This document shows, piece by piece, positions 7,691 through 16,104 of a stretch of 46,714 nt of DNA (its first letter is position 1; each line of letters begins with the position of its first letter). Under the pieces are notes generated by a model. That model did not search any database. It was not told where the DNA came from and saw only the letters and a program-made list of their open reading frames with translations. Source of the DNA: Halorubrum kocurii JCM 14978. GTDB lineage: Archaea; Halobacteriota; Halobacteria; Halobacteriales; Haloferacaceae. A program made the translations under genes and the position numbers. The DNA is taken from NCBI RefSeq assembly GCF_000337355.1, contig NZ_AOJH01000006.1, forward strand, positions 11,468 through 58,181, read 5' to 3'.

Positions 7691-8541
7691 GCTGGACCGT
7701 CGTTGCTCGGAAGGATTTCCGAGACGCCCGGCTTTCGAAGGCCCTCTGGGCCATCACCGCCGCGTTCGTCCTCCTCTCGGCAGGGATGGCGGTCCTCTAC
7801 GCCACTGTCCCGGAACTCAGTCAGGATATCGGTGAACTGAGCACCCTCGGCTACCTGACGCTGCTGCTGGCCGTGACGACGCTGTTCGTCTCGGTCGCGG
7901 CGATCGTCATCGGCGCGGGAGCGATCGCCGGCGAGCGCGACCGTGGATCGAGCAAGCTCCTCTTGGGCTTCCCACACAGCCGCGCGGACGTGGTTCTCGG
8001 GAAGCTCATCGGGCGCACCGCAGTGCTCGGGGTGGCCATCCTTGCCGGCCTCGCCGTCACGCTGGGGGTGATCCTTGCCCTGTTGCCGTCGTTCTCGCCG
8101 GTCGACTACGCGATCTTCGCCGCGGTGACGCTCCTATTTGCCCTCGTGTACGTCGGGATCATGATCGCCGTCTCCGCGACGACCGGGAACGGCGGGCGGG
8201 CGATGGCGTTCGGGGTCGGCGTGTTCGTCCTCCTCGAGTTCCTCGGCGATCTCTTGGCCCCAGCGGTCATGTTCGTCGTGAACGGGTTCTCCTTCGGCGG
8301 ACTCGCCGCAGTCCCCGGATGGTATGCCTTCCTCAACGTCGTCACGCCGTCGGCCGCCTATCAGAACGCCCTCGGATGGTTCCTCGGTGACGGTACCGCG
8401 GCAGCCCTGACTCTCGGCGGAATGCTGGACGGTGCGGTCCCGTTCTACCTCACGGGATGGGCTAGCATCGCGGTGCTTGCGCTCTGGCTCGTCGTTCCGC
8501 TGGTGCTCGGCTACCGCAAGTTCGCCGCCGCAGACCTCTGA
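7687..8541 (+). CDS. ABC-2 type permease subunit
   Basis: A 284-residue permease with six predicted membrane helices. A cytoplasmic N-terminus (WTVVARKDFRDARLSKALW) leads into the first helix. The loop AGERDRGSSKLLLGFPHSRADVV between helices 2 and 3 is typical of NosY-like ABC-2 permeases and couples to the ATPase. It ends in GYRKFAAADL, closely similar to the end of the second permease in this window (GYSKFRQADLS). It pairs with the preceding ATPase. The substrate is unknown; peptides, lipids or hydrophobic drugs are typical for the family. Confidence 0.88.
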   Translation: MSWTVVARKDFRDARLSKALWAITAAFVLLSAGMAVLYATVPELSQDIGELSTLGYLTLLLAVTTLFVSVAAIVIGAGAIAGERDRGSSKLLLGFPHSRADVVLGKLIGRTAVLGVAILAGLAVTLGVILALLPSFSPVDYAIFAAVTLLFALVYVGIMIAVSATTGNGGRAMAFGVGVFVLLEFLGDLLAPAVMFVVNGFSFGGLAAVPGWYAFLNVVTPSAAYQNALGWFLGDGTAAALTLGGMLDGAVPFYLTGWASIAVLALWLVVPLVLGYRKFAAADL

Positions 8542-8571
8542 CCACACTGATCCCAGATATCATAATACCTC

Positions 8572-9945
8572 ATGCACACGTTACTCCGGAACCGAAACTT
8601 CACCCGCCTGTTCGCCGGCCGCCTCGTCACCAACGTCGGCGATAGTGTCTACTTCGTCGCCGCGATGTGGCTCGTTTGGGAGCTGACCGGCAGTGAATTT
8701 TTCACCGGGCTGGCGGGCTTTCTCGTGTTAGCTCCCTCTGGCCTGCAGTTTCTCTTTGGCCCGTTAGTCGACCGCTGGGACCTCCGTCGCATCCTCGTCG
8801 GTACCCAACTCGTTCAGGGCCTGCTTGTCCTGTCGGTTCCCATCGCCGCAGCGACTGGCAACCTCTCAGTGTGGCTGGTGCTCGCGGTGATGCCGACCCT
8901 TGCGCTGCTCAATCAACTGGTCTACCCCGCACAAACCGCCGCCATCCCACGACTCGTCGAACAAGAGGAGCTGGTGGCCGCGAACTCGCTGTTCGCACTC
9001 GCCTATCAGGGGGTCGACGCAGTGTTCAATGCCTTGGCCGGCGTGCTCGTCGTGGTCGTCGGTGCTGTGGCGCTGTTCACCCTCGACGCGGTGACCTTCG
9101 TGCTGGCTGCGGCCCTCTTTTCGACGCTCTCGGTGCCGCGGACCGACGCTACGGACTCGAATCTCGATGCCGAGCCCGAGACGCTCCCCGGGACGCCGAC
9201 TCAGGATGTCGAGGCTACTCCCGACGGCGGACAGTCGCCCGACGAGCCGGTCTCGGAGATCGAAGAGACAGTATCGGACGAGCGTCTCGACGCCACCGTG
9301 TCCGACGGAGACGATAGTCAATCGGCATATTTCGCTGACCTCAGGGAGGGCATCATGTACCTCCGGGGTACGTTCCTCATCTCGATGCTGTTCGGGAGCA
9401 TGGTCATCAACTTCGCCCTGGGGGCGACGATCGCAGTACTCCCGTCGTACGGGGCTCTCGTCGGGGGTGTCGAGGGGTACGGATTCCTGATGGCAGCGCT
9501 CGCTGTCGGCATCCTGTTCGGGTCGCTGGCTGCCTCTCTCCTCGCCGGCTTTGCTTTCGGTCGGTTGTCGATCGTGGCGTTCCTGCTTTCAGGCATCGCC
9601 TGGCTCGGTGCCGTCGCAGTCGGCTGGCTGCCCGCCACTGTCGCTCTGTTCGTCCTTGCGTTCGTCCCGGTCGGCGTGACGAATGTCCTGATCGTCTCGG
9701 TAATCCAGGCTGTGGTCCCCGAAACACTACTGGGCCGAGTGACGGCCGTATTGGGAAGCGCCTCGGCCGTATCGACGCCCTTCGGAGCCCTCGCAGGAGG
9801 AGCCACTGCTTCCCTAGTCGGGCCAGTGGCCGTGATAACAGTCGCCGGGATAGGATTTCTGCTACTGGCCGTCTATCTCGCCAGTGTTCCTACGCTTCGA
9901 CAGCTCCCCGCAGTCAGCGACATCGACACGTTGGGAACCAATTAG
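8572..9945 (+). CDS. MFS exporter (MFS_3/EntS-like)
   Basis: A 457-residue major facilitator protein. The N-terminus (LLRNRNFTRLFAGRLVTNVGD) matches the MFS_3 exporter group, which includes macrolide and enterobactin exporters. There are twelve predicted helices. The central cytoplasmic loop (about 190-260) is unusually long and very acidic, which fits haloarchaeal adaptation. It begins 30 bases after the permease gene, so it is probably in the same operon. The likely role is efflux of an amphipathic compound, perhaps the same one handled by the ABC pair; that is inference. Confidence 0.85.
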   Translation: MHTLLRNRNFTRLFAGRLVTNVGDSVYFVAAMWLVWELTGSEFFTGLAGFLVLAPSGLQFLFGPLVDRWDLRRILVGTQLVQGLLVLSVPIAAATGNLSVWLVLAVMPTLALLNQLVYPAQTAAIPRLVEQEELVAANSLFALAYQGVDAVFNALAGVLVVVVGAVALFTLDAVTFVLAAALFSTLSVPRTDATDSNLDAEPETLPGTPTQDVEATPDGGQSPDEPVSEIEETVSDERLDATVSDGDDSQSAYFADLREGIMYLRGTFLISMLFGSMVINFALGATIAVLPSYGALVGGVEGYGFLMAALAVGILFGSLAASLLAGFAFGRLSIVAFLLSGIAWLGAVAVGWLPATVALFVLAFVPVGVTNVLIVSVIQAVVPETLLGRVTAVLGSASAVSTPFGALAGGATASLVGPVAVITVAGIGFLLLAVYLASVPTLRQLPAVSDIDTLGTN

Positions 9946-10035
9946 CAACCGACGCGAACAAAAGGGCTGCCGACTTCCGTATGTGGTACGCTGGCTTAAC
10001 CCAGGGACTGAGGATTCCAACTGGATCGAACGGGG

Positions 10036-10089
10036 TATTTAAAACGCGGATTGATACGGCCTACGTCTTCAGGAGTCATCCTCCCGTAT
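10036..10089 (+). promoter_or_regulatory. GATACGGC-type promoter, copy C
   Basis: TATTTAAAA (10036-10044), then CGCGGATT, then GATACGGC (10053-10060), and CCCGTAT at 10083-10089. The spacing between all parts is identical to copy A. The expected start is near 10066, giving a leader of about 70 bases before the ATG at 10138. Within that leader an ATG at 10088 is followed at once by TAA, a minimal start-stop element whose role is unknown. Confidence 0.75.
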
Positions 10090-10137
10090 GTAAGCGCGAG
10101 CAAAACGGAAGCATCGTGCTTCGTTGCGGTGTTCATC

Positions 10138-10911
10138 ATGTCAACCTCAACGTACAATCAACCGGATGTACAGCCCCGAACTGCCGATAGCCCGCGCCGG
10201 GCGATTCTCGTCGCTCTCGGGCTACTGTTTGCCGCGGCAATTCCCCCGTTAGCCATCGTTGAGGGCTTCAAGCTCGTACAGGCGCAGTTCGGATACGGTG
10301 GCGATCTCGCGGTCACGTTTATCGGCGGGGGTCTCCTCGCGACTCTAGCGATCGGCCTGCTTGGCGTCGCGTACCACCGCGTTCGACCGGTTACCGTCCA
10401 CGTGCCGCGATGGCTCCCGACGCTGCGCGAGAGCGGCTGGATCGTCGCGGGTGTCGTCATCATGTTTATCACTGCAATCCTGATCCAGATCGGGATGCAG
10501 TTGCTCAATGCGACACCGCCAACGAACTTCAGCGCCGCTGCGGCCGCCGAACGTCCGGTTCTGGTGTACGGCCTGGCGATCGTTGGCGCACTGTTCATCA
10601 TCGGCCCCATCGAGGAGTACTTCTACCGAGGTATCGTCCAGGGCCGCCTCCGTGAACAGATGGGGCCTGTGCCGGCCATCGCCATCGTTTCCGTCGGCTT
10701 CGCGCTGGGACACGTTCCGAGCTACTGGGTCGGCGGATCGGATCTCCTCTCGCTGGGCGTGTTCTTCGCCCTCTTGAGTATCGGCGTTGGGTCTGTCATC
10801 TTCGGTGTAATCTACGAGCGCACGCAAAATCTCGTCGTGGTCATCGTGATCCACAGCCTGGTCAACGCGATCAGTTTCAGCTTGGCACTAGTCGCTGCTC
10901 TCGGAGTGTGA
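10138..10911 (+). CDS. CPBP intramembrane metalloprotease 1
   Basis: A 257-residue polytopic protein of the CPBP (Abi/CAAX protease and bacteriocin-processing) family. Catalytic motifs are EEYFYRG (Glu159-Glu160, Arg164), GHVPSYW (His192) and a last HSLVNA motif near 243. CPBP enzymes are glutamate-type intramembrane proteases. Known roles include prenyl-protein trimming, bacteriocin maturation or immunity, and anti-sigma factor cleavage. I chose the ATG at 10138; the frame is open upstream but would start inside the promoter. It is the first gene of an operon with a second CPBP gene, seven bases downstream. Confidence 0.85.
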   Translation: MSTSTYNQPDVQPRTADSPRRAILVALGLLFAAAIPPLAIVEGFKLVQAQFGYGGDLAVTFIGGGLLATLAIGLLGVAYHRVRPVTVHVPRWLPTLRESGWIVAGVVIMFITAILIQIGMQLLNATPPTNFSAAAAAERPVLVYGLAIVGALFIIGPIEEYFYRGIVQGRLREQMGPVPAIAIVSVGFALGHVPSYWVGGSDLLSLGVFFALLSIGVGSVIFGVIYERTQNLVVVIVIHSLVNAISFSLALVAALGV

Positions 10912-10918
10912 TCAGGGG

Positions 10919-11764
10919 ATGGGCCTGAGGTATTTCCACTCGCGCCCGGTGCAGTTGTACGTCGGTATTCTCGCGGCGATGCTGGCGTTCGGCGTACTCG
11001 CCAGACCCCTCGTCGAGACGTTCGCACCCGGACTCTCCGTCATCGGTATCCGTGTCGTCGTCAACTGGCTGTTCGTCGCACTCGTCGTCGGCCTGGTCGC
11101 CTGGCTGGGCTGGTGGCGGAAGGTCCGGCTGACTGCACCGATAGCGTCGGGCGGCCGTCGGTATCTCCTCGTGTTGGCCGCCCTGCTGCTCGTCCCGCTG
11201 GGAGTAACCCTCGCGCTCGCGCCGGCGCCCTTCGCGGTCCCGGAGTTTACGATCCTCGATGGACAGCCCCTCTCCACGGCCGGCGTCGTTGTGCTCGTCG
11301 TCGTCGGGTTCGCCCTCGGGGCGGCCGTCTCGGAGGAACTCCTGTACCGGGGTGTCGTCCTCCGGAGCTTCGAGTCGCGGGGTCGGATTCCCGCGGCGCT
11401 CGCGGCCAGCTTCCTCTTCGGCGCCTCTCACCTCTCGCTGCTCGCGGTTGGCGTGCCCCTGAGTGAAGTGCTGCTCGTCGGCGTGTTGAGCGCCGTCTCT
11501 GGTATCGGGCTCGCGGCGATCGCGTTCAGAATGGGGACGCTGTGGCCGCTGGTCGGATGGCACTTCCTTCAGAACTCCTTTCCGGCGTTCCTTACCGCCG
11601 AAGCGATGGCGGTGTTCGTTCCCGTCAACATCGCCGTCGTCCTCGGGGTCGCCATTCTCGGGACGTGGCTCCTCTGGACTGATCGCAACATCGGAGTCGC
11701 TGACGACGAAGAGATGCTGACCGATGCAACCCCTCAGCCCACTGGGAGCAGTATGAGACCGTGA
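10919..11764 (+). CDS. CPBP intramembrane metalloprotease 2
   Basis: A 281-residue CPBP family protease. Motifs: SEELLYRG (Glu139-Glu140, Arg144), FGASHLS (His171) and GWHFLQNS (about 214-221). About eight membrane helices are present. It lies 7 bases after CPBP 1, and its stop overlaps the GTG of the next lipoprotein gene by 4 bases, so three genes form a tight operon. The two proteases are only distantly similar outside the motifs, so this is an old duplication or a recruited pair rather than a recent copy. The substrate is unknown. Confidence 0.85.
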   Translation: MGLRYFHSRPVQLYVGILAAMLAFGVLARPLVETFAPGLSVIGIRVVVNWLFVALVVGLVAWLGWWRKVRLTAPIASGGRRYLLVLAALLLVPLGVTLALAPAPFAVPEFTILDGQPLSTAGVVVLVVVGFALGAAVSEELLYRGVVLRSFESRGRIPAALAASFLFGASHLSLLAVGVPLSEVLLVGVLSAVSGIGLAAIAFRMGTLWPLVGWHFLQNSFPAFLTAEAMAVFVPVNIAVVLGVAILGTWLLWTDRNIGVADDEEMLTDATPQPTGSSMRP

Positions 11765-12225
11765 ATCGCCGCGACTTCCTCGGCGCCGCGGCTGGAACCA
11801 CGGTCGCAGGGACCCTCGCGGCGCTGGCTGGCTGCGCCGGCTCAGTGGACGGCATCGGCGAACTCATGGTAAGCGTCACCAACGAGGACACGATCACGCA
11901 CACAATCGCAGTGACCGTCACGAACCAGGCCGGTGACGTCGTCGAATCGCTCACCGGCGAGGATATCGAACCGGGTATCGGGCGGACGTTCACCAGTGCA
12001 GGGTATCCCGACGACACCTACCAGGTCGCGGTTGAAGACGACAGGGAGGACCGTCCCACCTGGAAGCAGGTCACGCGGTGGTCGAACTTGGCGGAGTGTC
12101 CCTCGTTAGTGTTCGAACTCCGGCTGACCAATCGGGACGGCGTTCGGAACGTCATCCCGTCGAAGCGGTGCGGGTCGTCACTCCCGCTGGAGTGGACGCA
12201 GGGAGACGTCACCGAACTCGCTTAG
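11761..12225 (+). CDS. Tat-exported lipoprotein, unknown function
   Basis: A 154-residue protein with a twin-arginine signal (NRRDFLGAA) and an archaeal lipobox LAGC (Cys25). It should be exported folded and lipid-anchored outside the membrane. The mature part looks like one small beta-sandwich (VTNEDTITHTIAVTVTN), a form common in haloarchaeal lipoproteins. It is coupled to CPBP 2 through a GTGA overlap; the GTG start is chosen for this coupling and for the signal peptide. Its last 48 bases overlap the convergent DUF4097 gene. Its place in a protease operon suggests a partner or substrate role, which is inference. Confidence 0.75.
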   Translation: MNRRDFLGAAAGTTVAGTLAALAGCAGSVDGIGELMVSVTNEDTITHTIAVTVTNQAGDVVESLTGEDIEPGIGRTFTSAGYPDDTYQVAVEDDREDRPTWKQVTRWSNLAECPSLVFELRLTNRDGVRNVIPSKRCGSSLPLEWTQGDVTELA

Positions 12226-13017
12226 GACGTGGACCTCTGAGCCGCCGGCGTTCAGTTGTCCTGCGAGTCGGTCGCTGCTCGACTCCACGTTTGTGAGCGC
12301 GAGAGTCGAGTTGATGTCCGAGACCGATTCGGCGAGGACGTCGACATCGAGGTCATCGGCGATTCCGACAGCGACATCGCCAAGATCCGTCCTGATTTCG
12401 ATGTCGTCGCGCACGTCCCACACTTCGACTTTCACTGCTCCGAGATCAGATCGCGCGCGATCCAACCCCGTCGAACCAGAGGAGAGTACCTCTCCCAGGT
12501 TCGATCGGAGGTCGGGATAGCCGTTGACGCCGTTTGCAGTGACGTTCCCAAGGTTAGTTCGGACCCTGGTGTCGCCGCGCGTGTTCAGAAGCGTCACGTC
12601 CCCCAACTCCGACGTGACTGAGTCGACGGCCGGTCCCGCATCTCCTTCGGGGACGCTCACTGTCACGTCCGTGCTTGGCGACGAGCGTGTGAACCACTGT
12701 GCATCGTCGTCGATACGTGTCTCGACGGTCAGAACCCCGTCGTCCAGCGAAACTGTGGCCTCGATATCATCCAGTCCGGACTGACCCTCCGTGGACCGCT
12801 TGACCACACGAGCGCGAACATTGTCGACGTCGGTGGCTGTGACCAGAACGTCACCGATGTCGTTAGTAACTCTCACCGTCTCGACGTCCGCTGCCGGGAA
12901 CGACTCCTCCGTTGTCTGGATAATTCGGCTGCGACCGAATGGCGTGCCACCGAGACACCCCGAGAACGCACTGACCGTGACGAGACCACTTGCACCGAGA
13001 AACTGCCGACGGTTCAT
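12178..13017 (-). CDS. DUF4097 toast-rack lipoprotein
   Basis: A 279-residue protein with a Tat signal (NRRQFLGAS) and lipobox FSGC (Cys21). The mature part shows repeated beta rungs with a recurring pattern: ELGDVTLLN, NLGNVTAN, NLGEVLSS, DLGAVKVE, DLGDVAVG, EFGDVSLR. This is the DUF4097 'putative adhesin' or toast-rack fold seen beside LiaF/PspC envelope-stress proteins in bacteria. The ATG at 13017 is chosen because it starts the signal peptide. Its 3' end overlaps the convergent lipoprotein gene by 48 bases. It should be anchored on the outer face of the membrane and may sense or shield envelope damage. Confidence 0.8.
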   Translation of the reverse strand: MNRRQFLGASGLVTVSAFSGCLGGTPFGRSRIIQTTEESFPAADVETVRVTNDIGDVLVTATDVDNVRARVVKRSTEGQSGLDDIEATVSLDDGVLTVETRIDDDAQWFTRSSPSTDVTVSVPEGDAGPAVDSVTSELGDVTLLNTRGDTRVRTNLGNVTANGVNGYPDLRSNLGEVLSSGSTGLDRARSDLGAVKVEVWDVRDDIEIRTDLGDVAVGIADDLDVDVLAESVSDINSTLALTNVESSSDRLAGQLNAGGSEVHVLSEFGDVSLRPLQRE

Positions 13018-13181
13018 AAGAGAGAACACGCGCCTAATAGTTAAATAATTAACAGTAGTTGCCGCGCTATCACAGAACAGGGTCTAGCTGGCCAACCGCG
13101 CAGGAGGCGACCACTTTTAAGGAACGCCTCAGACACAAGATCTATATCGTATCGGCCTCCCAAGTAGGCAAGGTTAATTCG

Positions 13182-14489
13182 ATGGAATTTCTCCAGCACG
13201 TGCGGCAGCGGCGATGGACAACAGTGTCCGGGTATCTGCTGTTCACCGCGCTGATGGTCGCCGGCTACTACTACAACATCACGTTCGTCCAGTTGGGACT
13301 CATAGACCTCGGGACACGCCTCGTCGGACTGTCCGAGACAGACGTCTCGATGTGGATGGCAGCGCTCGCGCTCGTGACGCTAATTGTGGCGGCCGTGACT
13401 GGCGTGACAATGGACCGCCGCGGGTGGAGTACGACCCTCCGAACGAAGCTCCGACTCCTGTTCGGTGTCGTCTGTCTCCAGTTCGCGCTCACGCTTGTCG
13501 CACCGATGATCCGGACCGTCCCCGCCTTCGGCGCGTGGATTGTCTTCGCGTCGATCGGCCTCGGGGTCGGATTTCCCGTCTCGTTTTCGCTCGCGATCGA
13601 TCTCGTTCCGGTCCCCGACCGAGGCTACGTCGCCGCGGCGATCACAGCGATCGCGTACTTCCTGGCGAACGCGATTCCGCTCTCCTGGTCGGTCGATGTC
13701 TTCAGTCAGCTGATGGTCGCCGCGATGGCGCCGGGTATCCTCGTCCTGGCCGTCCTCTCGTTTGCCAGCTTCGACCGTCTCGATGCAGTTCTCGACGTCC
13801 TCGGGACACGCCACGAGACGTACGGCACCGGGCGGTTCTGTCACGACACCCAGGTTCAGGCGCGGAGTCTGGCCTTCGCCGTCCCGGTCGTCTTGATGTT
13901 CGGCGTGTTCTTCATCGACAGCCTCGGGTTCCTCCGGATCATCGACACGCCGTCGCTCCTGTTGAGCTCTTGGCAGTCGCCCGACCTCTCGACGCGCCTG
14001 TTCATCGCCGTGGCGCACGTCGTCGGCGCGGTGATGGCCGGTGTCATCTACGCGAACTACTCGCTATCGCGCGTCTTTCTCTGGACGTTCGCGCTGTTCG
14101 CCCTGACGCACGTCATGTACACGTCCGACCTGCGAATCGAGGCGGTGTTCCCCACGATCGCCGGCAGCGGAACCTCTCCGCTGAACCCCGCCCTGTACGC
14201 GATCGCCGTGAGCTTTTACACGACCCTGAACTTCGCGCTCTGGCCCGACCTTTCGACGCCGGAGACGGTCGGCACCCACTCCGCGATCGGCATCGGCGTC
14301 GCCGGGTGGCTCGCCACGTTCTCAAGCACGGCACTCGCGCTGTATTTCCAGGCAGCCGACCTCACACTCCTCTCGCACCTGAACGTGGTGCAGGCGCTCT
14401 CTCTCCTCCTCTTGTTCGGACTCGCAGTCGGCCTGTATGCCAAACGGATGGTCGAACTCGCTCGCGAGACCGGAGGTGCTAATGCATGA
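13182..14489 (+). CDS. MFS transporter
   Basis: A 435-residue twelve-helix protein of the major facilitator type, with an MDRRGW loop after helix 2 that corresponds to the MFS motif A region. The substrate cannot be told from sequence. The open frame extends back to 13059, but that part lacks a membrane character and crosses the promoter (TTTTAA at 13115-13120), so the ATG at 13182 is chosen. Its stop overlaps the next start by 4 bases (ATGA), which couples it to the bactofilin-like protein. This coupling suggests joint work at the membrane. Confidence 0.75.
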   Translation: MEFLQHVRQRRWTTVSGYLLFTALMVAGYYYNITFVQLGLIDLGTRLVGLSETDVSMWMAALALVTLIVAAVTGVTMDRRGWSTTLRTKLRLLFGVVCLQFALTLVAPMIRTVPAFGAWIVFASIGLGVGFPVSFSLAIDLVPVPDRGYVAAAITAIAYFLANAIPLSWSVDVFSQLMVAAMAPGILVLAVLSFASFDRLDAVLDVLGTRHETYGTGRFCHDTQVQARSLAFAVPVVLMFGVFFIDSLGFLRIIDTPSLLLSSWQSPDLSTRLFIAVAHVVGAVMAGVIYANYSLSRVFLWTFALFALTHVMYTSDLRIEAVFPTIAGSGTSPLNPALYAIAVSFYTTLNFALWPDLSTPETVGTHSAIGIGVAGWLATFSSTALALYFQAADLTLLSHLNVVQALSLLLLFGLAVGLYAKRMVELARETGGANA

Positions 14490-15358
14490 GTCCGACAGAG
14501 GCCATTCCGCTCCTCATCGTCGTCCTCCTGATGATCTCCATCGGGGGTGGCGACGTGCAGGACATGTCTGTGACGTTCGAGGGCGACAACGACGTCGAGG
14601 CCCTCGCGGACGTCCACGTCGTCGCCGGCGGAACCACCACCGTCCCCGAGAACGCGGCGGTCGACGGCGACATCTATGTCATCGGTGGGACCGCAGCCAT
14701 CGACGGTACTGTCGACGGCGATGTGACGCTCCTCAACGGAAATATCTCGGTAAGTGATGGCGCGACCGTGACTGGCGCCGTCCAGACGTATTCGGGATCG
14801 GCTTCTGTCAGCCCCGATGCGTCGGTCGGTCGCGTCTCACAGTTCGAGGCGCCGACGCCGTCGAGTTCGCCCGCACAGCGGGTCGGGGGGTTCCTTCTGC
14901 AGTTCCTCGTCCTCGGCGCGTTCGGGTGGTGGCTCGTCAAGCGGCATCCACTCCTCTTCGAGAACGTCGGCGCAGCCGTCACGGACCACGCGCTCGTCAG
15001 CGGCGTCGTCGGTAGTCTCGGCGCAACGACCCTCCTCGTCCTCTTCGTCTACATGGCGTTCACCCTCATCCTTCTCCCGCTCGCGATCGTCGGGCTCTTT
15101 GCCGAGTTCCTCGTTATCCTCTACGGCCAGGCAGTGTTCGGGTACCTCATCGGGACGCGCCTCCCGATCGAACGCGATGGCGTCGCGACGCTTGCCGGGA
15201 TCGCCGTGTTCCTGCTCGTCCTCGAGCTCTTCGGGATCGTGCCGTACCTTGGTGGGATCGCACAACTCGCCGTTGCGGTCGTCGGGTTCGGCGCCGTTCT
15301 GAACACGTACTTCGGTCTCCAGCGGTTCGAACCCGTCACGATCCCGGGAGGAACGTAA
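14486..15358 (+). CDS. Bactofilin-like polymer-forming membrane protein
   Basis: A 290-residue protein. A short hydrophobic N-terminus is followed by a right-handed beta-helix-like stretch (about 45-120) of short repeats such as AVDGDIYVIGG, TVDGDVTLLNG and TVTGAVQTYSG. These repeats are typical of bactofilins and other polymer-forming domains. The rest (about 128-285) holds four or so membrane helices. Bactofilins build cytoskeletal filaments that organise envelope enzymes; here the filament domain would be tied to the membrane, with its side uncertain. It is coupled to the MFS gene by an ATGA overlap and followed by the DUF2071 gene after 52 bases. Confidence 0.75.
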   Translation: MSPTEAIPLLIVVLLMISIGGGDVQDMSVTFEGDNDVEALADVHVVAGGTTTVPENAAVDGDIYVIGGTAAIDGTVDGDVTLLNGNISVSDGATVTGAVQTYSGSASVSPDASVGRVSQFEAPTPSSSPAQRVGGFLLQFLVLGAFGWWLVKRHPLLFENVGAAVTDHALVSGVVGSLGATTLLVLFVYMAFTLILLPLAIVGLFAEFLVILYGQAVFGYLIGTRLPIERDGVATLAGIAVFLLVLELFGIVPYLGGIAQLAVAVVGFGAVLNTYFGLQRFEPVTIPGGT

Positions 15359-15410
15359 CTATGCACACGGCACTCCACGATCGGAGTATCCGAACCGAGG
15401 TGGCCAATCG

Positions 15411-16100
15411 ATGGTAACACCACTTCACATGGGCTGGCGGCACGTCCTGTTCGCGAACTGGTCCGTCGACCCCGAGCTCCTCAACGCGCACCTCCCGTCG
15501 GCACTCTCGGCCGATACGTATGACGGCGACGCGTGGCTCTCCGTCGTGCCCTTCACGAACGTCGACGTCCGGCCAACGTGGGCCCCCGAAGGTTGGGGGT
15601 TCTCACTCCCCGAACTCAACCTCCGGACATACGTTACTCACGACGGCCACAGCGGAGTGTACTTCTTCAGTCTCGACGCCCAGGGTATCCTCAGCGTCGT
15701 CGGCGCCCGTCTCTTCCATCACCTCCTGTACTATTACGCGCGCTGTTCGCTCACCGAAGCTGACGGCGATATCCGGTTCCAGAGCAGGCGATTGCATCCC
15801 GGCGCTCGCCCCGTTCACTTCGCCGCGACATATGGTCCATCCGGTCCGGAACTCGAGGTACAGTCAGACTCGCTCGAAGCGTTCCTCACCGAGCGCTACC
15901 GATACTACACAGAAGCACAAGACGGCTCGCTGCGGTACGCAGCCATCGACCACGAGCCGTGGCCGCTGTACGAGGCCGACCCGACGATCGAGACCAACAC
16001 GCTGTTCGAGGCCAACGGGTTCGCCTACCCCGAGACCGAACCCGTGCACTACTACAGTCCCGGCGTGACGACGATCGCGTCCCCGAACCGCCGGGTGTGA
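15411..16100 (+). CDS. DUF2071 (YqjF-like) family protein
   Basis: A 229-residue soluble protein with the hallmarks of DUF2071/YqjF: WRHVLFANWSVDPELLNAHLP near the start, WLSVVPF at about 45, ELNLRTYV at about 68 and GVYFFSLDA at about 82. The family has an acetoacetate-decarboxylase-like beta-barrel, but the reaction is not established. It overlaps no neighbour; the CPBP 3 gene begins 4 bases after its stop, so the two are surely in one transcript. It may modify or bind a small hydrophobic acid, which is a guess from the fold. Confidence 0.8.
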   Translation: MVTPLHMGWRHVLFANWSVDPELLNAHLPSALSADTYDGDAWLSVVPFTNVDVRPTWAPEGWGFSLPELNLRTYVTHDGHSGVYFFSLDAQGILSVVGARLFHHLLYYYARCSLTEADGDIRFQSRRLHPGARPVHFAATYGPSGPELEVQSDSLEAFLTERYRYYTEAQDGSLRYAAIDHEPWPLYEADPTIETNTLFEANGFAYPETEPVHYYSPGVTTIASPNRRV

Positions 16101-16104
16101 TCGA

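Noticed and set aside
8866-9321. Long antisense frame inside the MFS exporter gene
   Set aside because: Antisense frames of this size are common in GC-rich haloarchaeal genes; the product is His/Arg-rich and has no recognised features.
13059-13181. N-terminal extension of the MFS gene from a TTG
   Set aside because: The region contains the likely promoter and encodes a basic, non-membrane stretch; the ATG at 13182 is better.
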